From Clonostachys chloroleuca (lineage: Eukaryota; Ascomycota; Sordariomycetes; Hypocreales; Bionectriaceae): a stretch of 64,000 nt of DNA. Each line of letters opens with the position of its first letter. The stretch's first letter is position 1. The translations under genes were made by a program, and so were the position numbers. Location of the stretch: assembly GCA_037952775.1 (NCBI GenBank), contig JBANAY010000001.1:3968001-4032000 (forward strand). The letters run 5' to 3'. Positions 48,814 through 60,333 of the stretch are shown here, one piece after another. The notes under the pieces are model-generated. The model worked only from the letters and a program-made list of their open reading frames with translations. It was not told where the DNA came from and ran no database searches.

Positions 48814-50693
48814 TCACGACGCCCTCGTGTTGTCAATCTCTTGCTCGTACCGCGCACGCGCCTCATTGACCTTCTGCCTAGTCTCCCATGCCGCGCGCCG
48901 GGACACTGGATATTGCTGGCCGCAGTCGTCATCGTCATCCTCCCCTTCCGAGGCCCCGCCGCCCTTGATCGAGTCCAGCTCCGAGTTGATGAGCAGCCAC
49001 AGCTCCTCGGGCAGGCACCTGAACCAGGGGATATCTCGGATGTGCGCGCGCCAGTAGTCGCGCGACTGAGGAGGCACCGTGGCGGTCGATAGCCTGCTCG
49101 GCCGCCGGGGATCGACCAGCGCCATCGTGAGGATCCCGCAGTTCGAGGGCACGCCCTTGACCCAGAACCTGTGCTGCACGCTGGCAGGGAAGACGAGCAG
49201 TCTGCCCTGGGCGAGGCGCACCGACCCTAGAAGCTCGACGGCGCTGGGCTTCTCGGGGTCCATGTCAGGGTAGGACCCTTCGAGGGAGTCGTACGGGCTG
49301 ACCTCGACTTCGTTGTATAGCTCGTTGAACGCCCTGGCTGCCACGTTGTTGCTTCCGCTGGTGAACCTCGAGGAGGGATGCTTGTTGCATGCGTCTAGCA
49401 CGTCCGGTGACGTATCCTGCTTCAATTGGATGCGGACCTCGGAGCCTTGCGACTCATCCGCGTCGTAGCAGTAGATAGCCAAGGCGACGACGTCCTCCGA
49501 GAAAGGTGCCGGTCGTCGCCATTCACCCCTACTATAGTTGACACTATACCTAAGTTTGTCGTCGTCCTGCATGTAGACCGCATCGCCCGCGATGTTGTCC
49601 ATGCGGAACATCACCTGCAAGCTATCCTCCTCGCCCATCCGGGCAGCCTTGAAGTCCTCCCGCTGCTCCTGATTTAGAACCGCAATGTTTGGATGCAACC
49701 GCCCTTCGCTGCCTGCAGACCGCAGCTGCGACATGTAGCCGCCCAAGAACGCCTTGTCCGGCACGATCCGCCTGCAGTCCTCGAAGCTCCCAAGCACCCT
49801 CTGCCACTGCGGTATCACGACATCCAGCACCCTCTCCAGCACATCGTACATGCCGCCAACGCTCGGGTGCAGCCCATTCACGTAGCTCGCAATCTGCGCC
49901 GTCCCATCCGCTCGGAAGTGCACCTCCGAGGGGAGCACCCGGAAATCCAACGGCATGTTCTCCCTGTACGTCCCGAGCAAGGCGTCCGTCGTTCGCACGT
50001 CGCCCATCCCCATCCACTGCCAGCACCGCTCCAGGTTGATGCGGCCCTCCCCTTCCCCGAGCGTCCTCGTCCTCCCGCGCACCGCAGGGAACATGAAGGG
50101 ATCCAGCACAGCCCTCGACCCCCACCACTCGCGGTCGTCCGCGTCGTCCGTCAGGAAGCACCAGACGTCCCAGGGTGCGCCGCTCGCCTCTACCTGCTGG
50201 CCCGCCAGCCGGCCCAGCGACAGCCGCAGCGCCTCGGGGACGAGCGAGTCGGACTGGAGGACCTCGAACTCGGCGTCGAGGACCGCGCAGACGCCTCTGC
50301 ACGCGGACTGGATCGTTTTGCGCTTAAGGTCGCGGAGGGCCTGGTGTGGAGTATTGGTTAGCGATCATGATCGGCAACGCCATCGTCGTCATCCGACCCA
50401 TTTCAACTAGAGCAAGATGAAGGAGAGGAAAAATGGACGGGAAGGGGAAAAGGAAATAGACTCACAGCCAAGAAAAGCTTCTCTGTGTATCTCTGTGTAT
50501 CTGCCGGCTCAAAGACCACGTCGTGCAGCCCAAACTGCCGGCGGAGGGCTCGCACGCCGTCCTCGGTCAGCAGCAGCTCCCGCCCGCCTGGTTGGTCGAG
50601 CATGTCGACGACGAACTGGAGCATCTGCTTCTCATGCCTCGTCACGCCCCGGCTGGCCCACGGGCCTTTGGGCTGTTCTGGGAACGGCGTCAT
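48814..50693 (-). CDS. DUF4246-domain protein
   Basis: Two minus-strand exons: 50693-50466 (76 codons) and 50340-48814 (584 aa in total), with a 125-bp phase-0 intron (GTGAGT...CACCAG). The protein matches the fungal DUF4246 family in length and layout: an N-terminal helical region, WWGSRAVLDPFMFPAVRGRT, SYVNGLHPSVGGMYDVLERV, VIPQWQRVL, ALAIYCYDADESQGSEVRI, and GRLLVFPASVQHRFW. The GLHP and later VQHRF histidines are reminiscent of the metal-binding positions of 2-oxoglutarate-dependent dioxygenase folds; this is inference, not an established activity. No signal peptide. An acidic DDDDD stretch and coiled C-terminus end the protein. Strong GC bias generates long shadow frames on the other strand. 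Family call is firm; function unknown. Confidence 0.87.
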
Positions 50694-53600
50694 CGTCTGT
50701 ATTTTCTTTGTTTGTTCCCTTTCTTTCTTTCTTTTCTCAATCCCCTCGTTTCGTTTTTGCAGGCTCGTTTTTGGAGGATGGGTTGTTCCTCCACTTTTAC
50801 GCATACGTCTGCCCCTGTCCGATGTGACACCGATGCGTCTCGGCTATGAGGAAATAAAACCAGAACCGCCTGCGAGTGAAGAACAGGAGAAAAATGAGGA
50901 TTATGAGTGATTATGTGACTGTGTCTCAGGATGCGCAACTTTATGCACCTGGGACGCAATCTGAGCAGCCGGGCGCTCATAATATACCAGGAAATGATCT
51001 CGTTGCGGCCCCAGACGATGATCCTTGGTGGGGGCAAGGTGAAGCACTACGTCAGCTCCGTTTTAGCACTGCACATGAGGTGCCCAGTGGGTGGATTGGG
51101 GGACACGCACGACACAGCCACGTATGCGGAGGGTGGGAAAGGTTATATGGAGGGAAGTGATGTGGTTTGCAGAGACTGCCGAGGAAGAGAAAGGTCCCGT
51201 AGCAACACAAGAAAGCGAGAGATTTATATACGGTTGGGAACTGACTTGGGGGATGCTCGTGACCTATGGTGACTGAGCGGCATTCACATATGTATTACTT
51301 GGATGACTTGACCGACATCAAACACGCAGGGAGGACAGCTCCGTAGCCAGTTTCATTTCCCAAGCGATAGCGAAATGCCGGTCGAATCAACAGAGAAATC
51401 GCCGAGCCGGTAGAATCATGTTTTTTCGCTGATCCTTGACTCTTGTTCAGTGGAGGCGCCCCCAATCAGTCCTAGCGAGGGCCATGTGTCAAGAGCCGTG
51501 ATCGCGGATGAGGATAGCTCCCGGGACGCGACAGCTCGCAGGCATAGCCAAGTACCGCCTGGGCGAATGGCAGCCGGGCAGAATGACACAAGCATTTACA
51601 GGGCCCTCGCCTCACTCCTCTCTCCTCCGATTCCTCCGACGGGGCAGGCCTTGGATGCACTTGGGAGACCGGTGGATTTCTGCTGTGAGACTTAACAGGA
51701 CCAAGGGACCTGAGTGGAGCCGATTGATAACTTGGTTTGATTATCTGATGTGATAATCTGGCCTCGGAGCACCGATGTTACCTCTGCTACGACGCTATGA
51801 TCCACCGACCATGCTAGACCAATTCTCTTCGGGCATGAATCGCATGATGAATTAATCCTCTGCCTTTTGAGCTATTAAGGTTCCAGCCCTTTCGTAGTCT
51901 CGAATGGCCCCTGAAAAGAGGCGGTCAGCGTCTGCAGCCCCGAAGGCATTGAGGGCTGTGGCTGGCCAGTAGAATCAAGGTTATTGTCATCATGACATGA
52001 ACTATTTCCCCACCCCGCGCAAGGATCCCATCGCTGCTTCTCGAGGAAAAACCTGGAAGAGCCATGGCACACTAACCGGTGGGCTCTAGATTTGGTCCGA
52101 CAATCAACGATGTGGGCATGAGCGGTGTTGCATGTTACTGCTGCAGAGTGCCGCGTGAGCATTTCAGGTCTGGCGTGAGAGCCCCCTGTCGCAACAGCAT
52201 GATTGATGGACCCAAAAAGCAGCTGTTTCGTACCAGGGTCTTGGTCGAGATTTAGTCATGATGGCTATTATAATGGATAACACCTTATGAAATGTGTTGG
52301 GACATGCTTTCAAATCCCCCCAGCCCTATGTAATATTTCGCGTGATGATGTGGCATATTCTAGCCTCTGCGGGAATGGAAAAGGGATGAAGATAGCCTAC
52401 GACACTGATGTTAAGCATACTGCTTAAATTTCAAACCAAAAAATAGAGTAGTAGGCATTCATGTATGGTAGGAACGTTATATATAGAAGATAATTTACGA
52501 AACTGAGCAAGCGCGACTTGATGGTATTGAAGCAAGAGGTGGTGCCGAAGAGTTTAGGCTTATTCTCGTCCATCAATGGCCGATCCCAGCTCGCTCTACA
52601 TTGGTCATGGCAATATAACACTCGTGGGCTCGGCTGAACTGAGGCGAGTTAGCTTACAGACGCTTTAAGAAGGTCAATAGGAAGAACCAAGCAGAACCGG
52701 AGGGGGATGTCGCCCTCTTTCAGATGGCCCAGGACTGGCATGCTGGATCCTCACTGGTACATGTAAGGAGCAATTACATTAGATGGTCAATGAGCTTGAG
52801 CCAGCTTCTCCGCTCTTAAGGGTTCCCCAGCTTCAGCCCCATCAGGATTCAATTCCCATTGGGGTTGGTCCGCGGGACTAGCATGCAGAGATCACCATCC
52901 CAGTAATTCTGTATGCTCGTAGACCGAAGTCTCAGCCGAGAGAGACTGGACGCAGCAGCAGCACTCCTGCCAATCCACATACCATTTTGTTATTTCGGTC
53001 GTCCGGTGACCGGGGAGAGTGATTTAGACTTGTCTGATACCGAAGGGCTTTTAGCCTGGTTCGTTGACTCAACCAGGACCTCCTAGGGTTGATCTTGACG
53101 ACGCCCCTCGCCCTGTTTTCGTGACATGATGAGGGTCAACAAGAATAAATGTATCAAGCTGATCATAGTATATATACTGATGACTGTTTTTGAGGTAGGA
53201 GGCAACGCATGTTTTGTGGTATCCAAGAATTGAGCTGGTGTGTCGGTGTTGTGGATCTCGTTGAGCTTGCTATTTGGGAGATTTCGCCTGCACTCAGTAT
53301 CGCCAATGATGCAGAAGGAACACTGGCTTGAATTTAAACTTGTCATTTATAACTTGGGTCAAGTAGTGAGTTAGGGCACCCTGTTACACTGGGGAAAAGC
53401 TAGTATAAAGTAGCTAGATTACGCAGTTGGGAACCCGCATATCTTTTCCCCTCTTATCATACTGCCTTTTAAACATGCCCACCCTTGAAAGATAGGCCTA
53501 TCCATGCTTTTGAGCCTGAATGACCACATGATGGAGGTAATAAAGTGAATGAACTATTCGATCCAATAAGATTGAGCCTATGAAGGCAAAGCCTAAGTTC

Positions 53601-54757
53601 GTATGACTTTTGGATGCCAATCTAATTTTTGGCCTTCGGAATAAGATGCTTCTCTCTGTTTTCTACGATTTGGGCTGGTAATTGTTCTTCCCTAGATTTG
53701 GTGGGTAAAAGGAGGGAGGAGCATACCTCGGTCGCTTGTCTGGTAGCTGCCGGGCAGTGAGCAAGGGCAGGCATACTGTGCCGTTGGCAGACGGAAGCTT
53801 TGATTCCTGGAGATGCTAACTGAAGCTCTCTTACCCCCTGGTATCGCACGACGTCTATCCGGCTAAGTTTCACAGCCTTACAGAGTGTAAAATTCGCTTG
53901 TCAGAATCGCTATTGTCTCCATAAGGATGCGTTTGATGCCAGAGAGATATTCTACGACACGCACCATGCTGTTACGATTAATAAGTAGCTAAGGAAAAGA
54001 TTACAAGGGAACTGCCGTATATATGTCTCCATATGATTTAATTTGCTTTAAATTCACTGATTCACTTCAGCGCATCTTGCGAGCGCGCAGAAATTAAGGC
54101 CTAATTCACCGCTTCAAGTTGCGATTGTTCTCCACTTGAAGAATGGTAACTCGTTTCTAGTAAGTTGGGCGCTCAATTCTGGTTTCGGATACGAGAACGT
54201 CCACTAAGCGGATGAGTATATTTTAGTCACGCCCAAAGGTTTGGATGATATCATATTACGCTACATGGAATGAAGAATAGGCTCTTAGGTTGCCGATCTG
54301 GAATGATTTGCGCCGGGTTTTATGCTAACTGGATGAGCACCGTGGGGATGGGCCCCTAGTTACCCGCAGGGCTTGGATTCAAGTGATCGACACTCTTCGT
54401 ATTTTGTCGGCACCGTCCAAATACAGTAGAACTTCGCTCGCCTTTCCCTTTGAAAACTCATTCTTAGACTTGGAAAGAGTCTTGTGGGAACGAAAACTGA
54501 GGCACAGGCTCGTGTTGTTCAGACATCTCGGCGCTACCTGTAAGACCTAATGGCTATCTTTAACTTTTGTCGGCTGACAACAAAGCCACGGTGATCTGGC
54601 TATAGCTCGTGGATATGGTATAAGTATCTTGGGCTTGCCGGAGCTGAAATGTAGAATTCTTCAATCCAGTCTCAACAACATCACAGTATTCACTACAATC
54701 ATCAACATCCGCTACTTTAAACCACCCGTTTCATTCAAGCCAACGCCAACCGCAACA
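50694..54757. other. Long gene-poor region
   Basis: About 4 kb. The left end is the promoter of the DUF4246 gene. I find no protein family or RNA gene; the open frames (for example 51450-51695, 51875-52162, 53083-53346) are short and featureless. GGTATAAGTA near 54619 could be the TATA element of the wall-protein gene. Confidence 0.4.
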
Positions 54758-55346
54758 ATGAAGTTCAACGTCAGCATCGCTCTTCTTGCCACTGCCGGCT
54801 CTGCCGCCGCCACTACATTCAAGCTCAAGACCGTCAGCGCCAATAGCGTGATCAACGGCAAGACTTTCAACGCGGCTCAGAGCAAAATCTTCACCAATCT
54901 GCAGAATCAGAACGCCCGCTGCCAGTTCGGGGACCAAGATGACGCTACATTCCAACTCCGTGATGGAAAGCTCTCTCTCTATGCGACCAGGTCTGCGCCC
55001 CAGCAGGTTTACGCCCAAACCATCACTGCCGGTGTGTTCTAGCATTCCCCTCTGGTAACGAGTATGCCATCTTTATTCTAACTTTTCTATAGAGCAAGGC
55101 AAGATGGGCTACATCCGCCCCGGACAAGACCTTCCACCCGGCGGTCAGCTTACTGGCTGGGCCGTCGATGGGTCTGGCCACCTCAAGATCAGCGGCGTTG
55201 GCTTCGTCGCTTGCCCCGGAGCTGGCCAGGGAGCTTGGACTATTTATGCCGATGTTGGTCATCACGATGGCTGTTTGAAGATCGAGGTTGAGGCTGTTGA
55301 CGAACCAAAGCCTCTGAGCTGCTACTACACCGAGGCCGGGAACTAG
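54758..55346 (+). CDS. Secreted hyphal cell-wall protein, PhiA-like
   Basis: Two exons, 54758-55031 and 55093-55346 (175 aa), with a 61-bp phase-1 intron. A clear signal peptide (MKFNVSIALLATAGSAAAT) precedes a compact domain with FNAAQSKIFTNLQNQNARC, DDATFQLRDGKLSLYAT, a GYIRPGQDLPPG turn and GWAVDGSGHLKISGVGFVAC. This pattern resembles the PhiA family of Aspergillus-type wall proteins involved in phialide development and wall integrity, also known as IgE-binding or antifungal-target wall proteins. Cysteines at QNARC, VAC, DGC and SC could form two disulfides. An upstream in-frame ATG at 54629 is unlikely because the signal peptide starts at 54758. Similarity is by pattern, so the exact family remains to be confirmed. 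Confidence 0.78.
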
Positions 55347-56752
55347 GGCTTGCATGCATTCCTTGTTCAAACGAGGACAGGAGATCGAAGAATTGTTAGA
55401 ATTATCTCCTAGATAGTTAGACAGATGATAGATTTCACTTCAAATCGTTAGAATATGCCGTATTTCATTTCACCACATTGCGGATATAGCAACAAAGAAA
55501 AAGTCGAGTTGTCGTGCTATTCGAATCGCTCTGCTCGGCTTTAGTGATTCGCATAGTTCGGAGTGAAATAAAAGAAAAGGAACCTTTAAAGCATGGCCAA
55601 ACTATCGCCAACTTGAAATACAGGAAGGAAGGATAAAAAGGTATATATAAGAATTGTTTCATTCTGAGAATGCCATGGTGTTATAGAGACGTTGCCTTGA
55701 AGTACTCAGTATTTAATTCGCTACATAGTTGGTCTTGATAGCTTCTCTGTCATTAGACTTGGAAGTTTTGTGATGTTCCTAAGGTCATATACGGGGTAGT
55801 GATTTTTTCACTTCTCTGAGTACACGAACTTGACAATGCAAGGCGACGCTCACCAACTAGACTGAGTAAATAGGAGTCATGGTAGTTGTTTGGTTAAATG
55901 CGTAGAGTGAGCCATAGGCATTGGAGAGGAAGCAGGTAGCCTTTGAGGTAAATGGGTTTCAGGACAATAGAGAGGTTAAATGCTGTTGTTTAGAAGTGGT
56001 CTAGGATTGAAATGATGGTTTACGGAATCCCGTCATCTGGATTTCATAACTCAGCTACTATATTGACTAAGACAAACTTGCCACGTCACGAATAAATCGT
56101 CTAAGACTCGGGGAAAATTTCGTGTCTGCATGCTAGAATGCCAAAGTGAATCTTCCTAGGGTGTCATGCCCAATAGTTTTTGAAAGAATGGAACGTGAAT
56201 CTAATTTTTCATTTTGAATACTCACATAGGCATAATCACGAGGGGGCCGGCGATATTAGGTATAGTGCAGTAGAGTTATCTGCTGACCGCCGATGTAACC
56301 CCTGCCACCTCGTATATTCAAAGCCAAGTAACCGAACTGGTTGGCAGAAGTACGAACGAATCCCTCAATTTTTCGGTACTCGGCATGTCTTAAACTGTGG
56401 GAGATGCCATGAAGGGGAACTATTCGCAAGGTACCTGGCAGGTTGACCCGTATCCCCCGTATGCGTTACAATCTTTACCGGGAGACGGTTTCGAGAGCTT
56501 GAATACGATATGTTTATCGGCTGATTTCGCTCGAATGCCATAGTCTATCTGAAGTCAGAGTCGTATTGGCGAACTTATCCCCGTGCCGGGATCAGCGCAT
56601 GCCTTGTGATGCTGCATCACCATCGAATGAGAGGTTACTTTGAAGACCTTTTATACGAGATATCCCCGGTATCCGGATATAAATTTCCGTTTGCCCTCAC
56701 ATGAAATTTCTCACAGAAGCCAAAGCACCATTGTTAACATTCTTCTTTGGCG
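55347..56752. other. Intergenic
   Basis: About 1.4 kb with no supportable gene; AT-rich, with only short featureless frames. The right end is the former promoter of the trypsin-like gene. Confidence 0.45.
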
Positions 56753-56852
56753 ATGAAAGCTTTGCCGACTTGTCAGGTCATTCTCCTTATAGCTCAAGCC
56801 GCTGCTGCGTTGGGCATGCTAGAGAGGGTCGATTCTCGTGATCGTTTGGGAA
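56753..56852 (+). pseudogene. 5' fragment of a trypsin-like protease gene (signal and propeptide)
   Basis: ATG 56753 begins MKALPTCQVILLIAQAAAAL, a good signal peptide, followed by a propeptide-like LERVDSRDRLG. The last 56 bases (56797-56852) recur in similar form at 59209-59264, where they lead straight into the mature trypsin start (NIVGGDEAALGEIPYM). Here instead the homology ends after TTTGGGAA and unrelated sequence follows, so the fragment has lost its catalytic domain. Beyond 56853 another frame reads NVQRRNVVVACSP, of unknown origin. Confidence 0.65.
56797..56852 (+). repeat. 56-bp direct repeat, copy A
   Basis: Ungapped match to 59209-59264 with six mismatches, beginning AGCCGCTGCTGCGTTGG and ending GTTTGGGAA. 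It lies in the trypsin-like signal/propeptide fragment. Confidence 0.85.
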
Positions 56853-57297
56853 GACCTACCTACCTAGGCATACGAATGACACCAATACCTACACGCTCGA
56901 CAACGTCCAGCGCCGCAATGTTGTCGTTGCATGTTCGCCGACGGCCCAGCACGGAACGCCAACCGTCACATGTAGTATGTATAAATTAAAACATAGTTAA
57001 AAAATACCCTTAAGTTGAGTGTTAGAAAAGAAGTACAATTTATATAATATACAATATTTTGGTTTCGATCTTGCTCTAATCGCATTGATTTAATTTGCTT
57101 ACAAAAACCCAAAGTATCACAACCTGTAACCCGGTAGCTGATATTTCTCGTACAACACAGCCCATCGGGACCCCTATGGCGGGGCGCATTTATTGGGGAG
57201 TTCGGTCCTACAGCTTAAAATCGATCAATCGTTATAACTTCGCAAAAACGTTAATCTTCTTCCGTCGGTTATTCAAGGCGCATCGTGCGTGTTCAAA

Positions 57298-59187
57298 ATG
57301 GCCACCAGCCCCCCTCAATTCAAGTACACGGCTTTGCAGGGCAAGGAGATTAGAGTGTTGTTTCTCGATGCGGGCAACGAAGGCGACGCCCTCTCAGGCG
57401 CGCTTGTCGCCGTCAAGCATATTCCAGCTGAACAAGTTCCGACATACGACGCCATGTCGTACACCTTGGGCGACCAGTCGAATCCAGACTACATAGATCT
57501 CCGACACCGGAAACCGTTCAACCACAATAAGTAATGCAACTACGAGGAGAAATCCTCTGGGACGCTTGCGATCGGGCGTAACCTTGCCTCCGCTTTACGA
57601 CAACTTCGCCACGAAACCAACAGCCGCATTCTTTGGGCTGATTCAATATGCATCAACCAGCAAGACCTGGATGAACGAGCAGCGCAGGTCCAGCGCATGC
57701 ACGATATTTACAAGTACGCCCAGCGTGTCATCGCTTGGCTCGGTACTACAGATGAGCACAGCCCCATTGCCATCAGCATGCTACAAGAGATCGCCGACTG
57801 CGTAGATTTCACCAATGAGGAGGATGACATATTGAAGTACCTGATCACCTTTAAGCCGGATAAAGTTGACTTTATTATCCCTGGATGGAAACAAGGCACC
57901 AACGACTGGTCCAAGCCACTTCCCTTCTCCAGGCGACAGTGGCAGGCGGTGATATCACTGATATCACGGAGCTGGTTCCGTCGACTATGGGTACGCCAGG
58001 AAGTCTTGCTTGCAGGCAAAAACAACCATCATGACGGTTGGTGGCGACAGCATGCCTTGGGTGCGCTTCATGACCGCCATAGAGATTATTGAGCAAAAGC
58101 GGGAGTCACTGGCCGACAAGGTCAATATCCACTCGATGGTTGAATTCTCCAACGTGCGCACCTTTTCCTTTCTTCGACACATGCGAGACTTTTTCACCCT
58201 TGTATCTTTTACCCACGCCTGCGAGGTCACCGAGCCCAGGGATAGGGTGTACGCCCTGCTGGGTCTCGCAAAGGGCGATTACGCGAGCCAAATCGTCATC
58301 GACTAAAGGAAACCTCTCAAGGACATCTATCGCGACGCGCTAGTTCGGGTGTCTACATACCATCAAGACCTCAAGATGATGTCGCTGTGCGACTCGGCGT
58401 CTGAGCCGACGTGGATCCCAGATCTAGAGCGCATACAGTATCCGCGGCCCATGACTGCCGGTCAAGCTGCGCTTTGCTGCGTAGAGGAAGCGCGCGCTGC
58501 CAAGCACAGCTTGAGGCCACAATCATCAAGGCAGCACGGCGCTTCTTAGGTTCCGACCCAGACGCATGGTCCCCCGAAAAGGTCCAGCAGTTCTGCCAAA
58601 TGTTGCACGTCACAGACTCCTTCGTTCAACCCCCGTTACTCAGCAAGACCCGGATACTACTGGCAGAGCAGATCAGCTCGAAGAGCGAAAGACTTGATCC
58701 AAAACTTGCCTATTATACTCACTAATTGCACAGTCGCTCCATATACCTGACCAAAATGGGTTACATCGCGCTGGGGCCACGCGATTGCTTAATTGGTGAC
58801 AGTGTGGTTGTGTTTTTGGGCTGCCATCTCCCTACGGTCCTTCGTGCGATAGAGAGCGGGGAGTATAAACTCAAAGGTCCATGTTCTCACCCGGTTCTTC
58901 TGTGCAGCGAAGCCATTCTTGGCGAGTTCACCAAAGGATGGGGGCTGCGGATGGTTAAGCGCAATGGAAAGCCGCTCTTTGAGAATCCACAAGGACAGCG
59001 GCAGCACTTGGACCCGCGACTAGATGACATTCCCATTCCAAAGGAATGGGACCTTCGTTGGAGAAAGGATGGCACTCCATTTTTTTATATGGCCAAGGAA
59101 GATCGGTGGACTAATTTTGACCCACGGCTTACGCTAGAAAGCCTAAGGAAAAGGGGCGTCAAGGTGGACGACTTTATTCTGCGTTAG
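57298..59187 (+). pseudogene. HET-domain gene with tandem WW-like C-terminus, multiply disrupted
   Basis: The HET core is plain: YDAMSYTLGD, RILWADSICINQ, QVQRMHDIYKYAQRVIAWLG, RSWFRRLWVRQEVLLAGK, EVTEPRDRVYALLGLAKG and PTWIPDLERI. The C-terminal HET ending (MGYIALGPRDCLIGDSVVVF) is followed by two WW-like modules: GWGLRMVKRNGKPLFENP...HLDPR and EWDLRWRKDGTPFFY...FDPR. Defects: TAA at 57532-57534, an extra A in the run near 58019-58023, TAA at 58304-58306, a further frame change between about 58460 and 58530, and TAA at 58723-58725. The first and last stops could come from CAA codons. It cannot encode full-length protein. It sits between the two copies of the trypsin 5' segment. Functional relatives are incompatibility cell-death factors. 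Confidence 0.85.
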
Positions 59188-59206
59188 GTGTCTAGTACGC
59201 ATTATT

Positions 59207-60127
59207 CGAGCCGCTGCTGCGTTGGACTTGCCAGAGAGGGTCCATTCTTGTGATAGTTTGGGAATCAATATCGTCGGCGGAGATGAAGCCGCACTAGGGG
59301 AAATTCCTTATATGATAAGTCTGTCGATGAGCAACGGACATCATTGCGGAGGCGTGCTGTTGAATGCATTACTGCTGTTACTGCGGCTCATTGTGTCCTG
59401 AACACTTTGGCTAGCGCTATCAAAATTCGTGCAGGGAGCCTGTTAAGTTAAAGACATTTGCCCGCTTGAGCTTGATCTGCATCTTTGTTGATGTTCCATT
59501 TTGCTTCCTGTGATGAGAGAGTCGTCATTGGGCTAATACGATACGATATCTCAGAACGGGGCCTCTGGTGGAATCCAGGTCAATAACTCTTCTTATGCTG
59601 TCCACCCCTCTTCCAACTTGGAAACAGCTGATAATGATCTGGCCATGGTGCACCTGACAGACCCAATTCTGGAAGCGGAATTCATTGGGTATGCTACTTT
59701 GCCATCGCAGGGCTCGAACCCGGTCGATGGTTCTTCGACTACTGTGATTGGATGGTAATGATATCCCAGAATCTTGTCGCTGTGAAATCAGATATATACT
59801 GACTGGATTAATAGGGGCTATCTGGGGGAGAATGGGTCTGGACGATCAGATGTGTTGCGCAAAGTCTCGATTCCTGTTGTTTCTCGAGCCAAAGGCCAGG
59901 TGGCATATCTAAGTTCGAATATCACGGAGAACATGTTCTGTGCCGGCACAGGTGGTAAAAATTCCTGTGACTACGATAGTGGAGGTCCTGTCATTGATCA
60001 AGCCACAGGGGAAGTGGTTGGTATTGTCTCCTGGGGAAACGGCTGTGCCAGGCCTGACTACCCTGGCGTATATGTTAGAGTTGGTAACTACGTGGATTAC
60101 ATCATTACTTCTTGGTGGAATGCTTGA
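59207..60127 (+). pseudogene. Trypsin-like serine protease (S1), 5'-truncated and degenerate
   Basis: Starts without ATG at AAAALDLPERVHSCDSLG, then the mature start NIVGGDEAALGEIPYM and GHHCGGVLLNA. One base is missing near 59370, before TAVTAAHCVL with the catalytic His. An intron of about 110 bp follows (59443-59554), but its phases do not agree. The second half (NDLAMVHL with the catalytic Asp; a clean intron 59755-59814; TENMFCAGTGGKNSC; GIVSWGNGCARPDYPGVY) reads to the stop at 60127. The active-site segment is KNSCDYDSGGP: Asp189 is Asn and Gly193 is Tyr (chymotrypsin numbering). The Cys that pairs in trypsins after SRA is missing. Together these indicate loss of activity. A signal-peptide fragment that fits this gene lies 2.4 kb upstream. 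Confidence 0.8.
59209..59264 (+). repeat. 56-bp direct repeat, copy B
   Basis: Second copy of the 56-bp segment at 56797-56852; it continues directly into the trypsin catalytic domain. Confidence 0.85.
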
Positions 60128-60333
60128 GTAATCAAGAAACAGACAGAAAGAGGTTCCGAAGATCGTTTATTAGAGCAAGAGATCATGCAATGTACCAAAA
60201 CATCCTAGCCAGTAAGAACCAACATAGTCCAGCTAGTGTAAAGGGGCGAATAAATAATACGATATGATATATAAAAACTCTATCAAGTGTTAAAAGAAAA
60301 TTACTGGTTAATTTATAGCTTCCAAATATAGCT

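Noticed and set aside
49622..50361. Long frames of over 220 codons on both strands within the DUF4246 gene
   Set aside because: GC-rich codon bias produces them; the DUF4246 frame has the conserved family sequence.
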